In this document: piece by piece, positions 62,208-64,000 of the stretch
Position numbering within the stretch: the stretch's first letter is position 1
Layout: every line of letters starts with the position of its first letter
DNA from: Macrostomum hystrix
Taxonomy: Eukaryota > Platyhelminthes > Macrostomidae
Direction of reading: 5' to 3'
NCBI GenBank assembly: GCA_950097015.1
Contig: CATNEN010000001.1
Coordinates: forward strand, 27,061,001 to 27,125,000
Length of the DNA stretch: 64,000 bases
Program-made: the position numbers and the translations under genes
Notes under the pieces: model-generated
What the model was told of the DNA's origin: nothing
The model's database searches: none
The model's input: the letters and a program-made list of their open reading frames with translations, nothing else

Positions 62208-64000
62208 TCAATCAAAATTATGCTCCGCCACTGAGTGCAGCCGCCGTCGCTTTCCGGCCACCGGTCTACCGTGCAGGACTGCGTCGGCTCGTTGGGTGCT
62301 CGCCGCCACCTCCCCACTTCCACCAGCCAGGCTGCTGATGAGTCCCTGGGTCGGCGGCCTAACTATTGGTCGCATCTCTGCGTCACCTGATGGCACCACA
62401 AACCGGCGGACAATATCGCGGCTGCGAATTACTGTGCCCATCTCGGTGGCCATCTGGGCATTGTGCCCATAATTGTACCGGATGACAGCTGCAGATGTGC
62501 CGTGCGCTCTGGCGAACATATCCAGCTGCTCCGGCTCCATCATGAGCACTACGGCACAGAGGGTGCGACGCCAGTGCGTGGCCACATAGTGCCGACCCAG
62601 TACTCGCTGCCCGCCTGCGCTGATCATGCGGCTCATTGCCGACTGGCTGTACACACCGCCGAACACATCAATGAAGACGGTCGGCGACTCCGGTTGCTCG
62701 ATGCCGCGAGCAGCAAGCGACGGCACGATATATTCGTCGTGCAGGCGCAGCAAGGCCTCGCAGAATAGATCCGGCAGCACCATCCTGGCTGGGTCGCCGG
62801 AGTGTCCGACCTTGTGCGGCACTTCACGCAGCGGCAGGACGAGATGCGAGTGCCCAGCCAGATCGGCAGCGGACGGCCCGCTCTCCCCATCTACACTTTG
62901 CGTGTGTTGGCGGAACAGCTGTTTTTGGTCGGCCGACGTGTTTCGCCGAACCGAACGGTCGACCAGGTGTCGCCGACGGATGTAGATCCACGGCAGGAGT
63001 CGCAGGGGCTGCTCAATGCTGCAGTAGAACAGCATCTCCTGCACAATCCTCCGCAGACAAACCATCCGGCGACTGAAGGCACCATCATCTGCTTCGCCGT
63101 TGTCTTTGGTGACATCAGCGATGCCATCAGCGACCACACCTGCTGCCTGCATGCCCCATTCGCCGTCGACTGGCAGCAAAGTCCAGCTGTGCCTTTGTAG
63201 CATGGCAAAAAAACGATCACGGCGGGCGAACACGGCATCGACCTCGTCCACGTTGACGTAGGTGTCCATGAAGGCCACCTGCCGCTCGTTGTGGCCAAGC
63301 TTGTAGACTGCCTGCATAGTATAAATGTGGTTGCGTTTACTTATAGTAGATAGCAGCACGAAACCAAATAGAACTAACTGTCATTAATGCAGCTGCTGTG
63401 CAGCTAGCTCACCTGCTGGATGGCGCGGACGTTGCCGAACTCGCCGCGAGCCTGCTGCACCACGCTGCTAAGGCGGGCGATGAGAGCCTGCTCAGCCGCC
63501 AGCGGGTTGTTGGCCTTCTGCGCCAACTGCATTCTCCAGCAGACGCCACTGCCGACAGAGTCGACGTCCTCAATAGCAGGGCGCTCGGTGTCAGGCGAGG
63601 GTGAGTCGATGCTGCAGAACAGCTCGGCTTCGCGCAAGCCAACGGCGGCCATGATGGCATTGGCGCCTCGCAGGCCCCTCACGCGTAGCCAGCCCTCCAT
63701 GCAGCGGCAGATGCTGACAAGCTCCTGGCACTTGCGCGCAGCAGTCGACTGGGCCAGCTGCATGGCGTCACCGACTGTTTCAGCGCTGAAGCAGTCCTGC
63801 ACCCTGTCCGGCTGAAGCAGCAGGTCTGCAAGCGATATGCCCGCTCGCTGCCAGGTGCGTAGAAGCGTCGAGCTCACGGACCTGCTGATGTCGCGCCAAC
63901 GCTGCTGGTGGCACAAGTTGGCCGCAATCCTGGCCCGCGATGGGTCCCTCCACCATAGCTCCCGCAGGCGTTCCACCGTTGCGGAGATGCTGGGCCGGTC
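62208..64000 (-). CDS. Tyrosine recombinase gene, two visible exons (5' end outside window)
   Basis: Exon A runs from beyond 64000 to 63413, intron 63312-63412 (GTGAGC...TGCAG, 101 bp), exon B 63311-62208, stop TGA. The joined frame reads AIQQ-AVYKLGHNERQVAF. In exon B the segment LPLREVPHKVGHSGDPARMV matches the beta-hairpin Lys region. HYVATHWRRTLCAVVLM holds the HxxR motif, and ARAHGTSAAVIRYNYG gives the second His and the tyrosine nucleophile. This is the catalytic C-terminal domain of tyrosine recombinases (phage integrase fold), which cut and rejoin DNA through a 3'-phosphotyrosine. The first catalytic Arg was not assigned. The frame is open. It converges on the SF3 helicase gene. Animal tyrosine recombinases normally come from DIRS, Crypton or viral elements; I cannot assign which. 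Confidence 0.65.

Overview
The window looks like repeat-rich DNA from an invertebrate animal. There are spliceosomal introns of about 80-170 bp with GT-AG ends, a Hes-type bHLH gene ending in the Groucho motif WRPW, and many metazoan-type mobile elements (Polinton/Maverick, Ty3/gypsy, RNase H-bearing LINE, Helitron, hAT and mariner-like MITEs). The species cannot be fixed from sequence alone; a flatworm or other spiralian is only a guess. No rRNA or tRNA gene was recognised.

Layout. (1) About 1-14.2 kb is most of a Polinton: C-terminal protein-primed DNA polymerase B (+ strand), then on the - strand, read from high to low coordinate, a PC4-like gene, a small membrane protein, integrase with chromodomain, minor capsid protein, basic protein, major capsid protein, adenain-like protease, packaging ATPase, three Polinton-type hypothetical genes, and a TATA-binding-protein-like gene. 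A young, intact Ty3/gypsy element (1755-6335) sits inside the TBP-like gene. (2) 14.5-25 kb: a 71-bp satellite, a decayed retroelement split by an internally deleted LINE, and two copies of an RNase H LINE, one of them preceded by a ubiquitin-like tail. (3) 25-35 kb: LTR fragments, foldback and 191-bp repeats, and an LTR element whose interior holds an unknown Arg-rich ORF and five identical-stem hairpins and is invaded by a second Ty3 element. (4) 35-53.5 kb: a short Hes gene with a strong heat-shock element, a broken duplicate of it, minisatellites, a gypsy relic, a hAT MITE, a Helitron end with its helicase, and a TIR transposon carrying a SENP protease-PHD gene. (5) 53.5-64 kb: an unknown 139-aa gene, a hAT-like foldback element containing a solo LTR, an intron-bearing gene for a large Rep-type SF3 helicase, two perfect 38-bp palindromes, and a convergent intron-bearing tyrosine recombinase gene.

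How genes work together. The Polinton carries replication (PolB), integration (integrase), packaging (ATPase), maturation (protease) and shell genes (two capsid proteins), plus what looks like its own transcription kit: a TBP-like factor, a PC4-like factor and a repeated promoter-like octamer, CTTAAGAA (one copy TTTAAGAA), 40-57 bp upstream of the first gene of each of six inferred transcription units. Genes inside a unit overlap at stop/start codons (ATGA, TAATG). This combination is the strongest candidate for an undescribed system here. The second candidate is the SF3 helicase plus tyrosine recombinase pair with matching palindromes near 57-64 kb. Several otherwise well-kept reading frames carry single-base shifts, so either decay or residual assembly indels must be considered.
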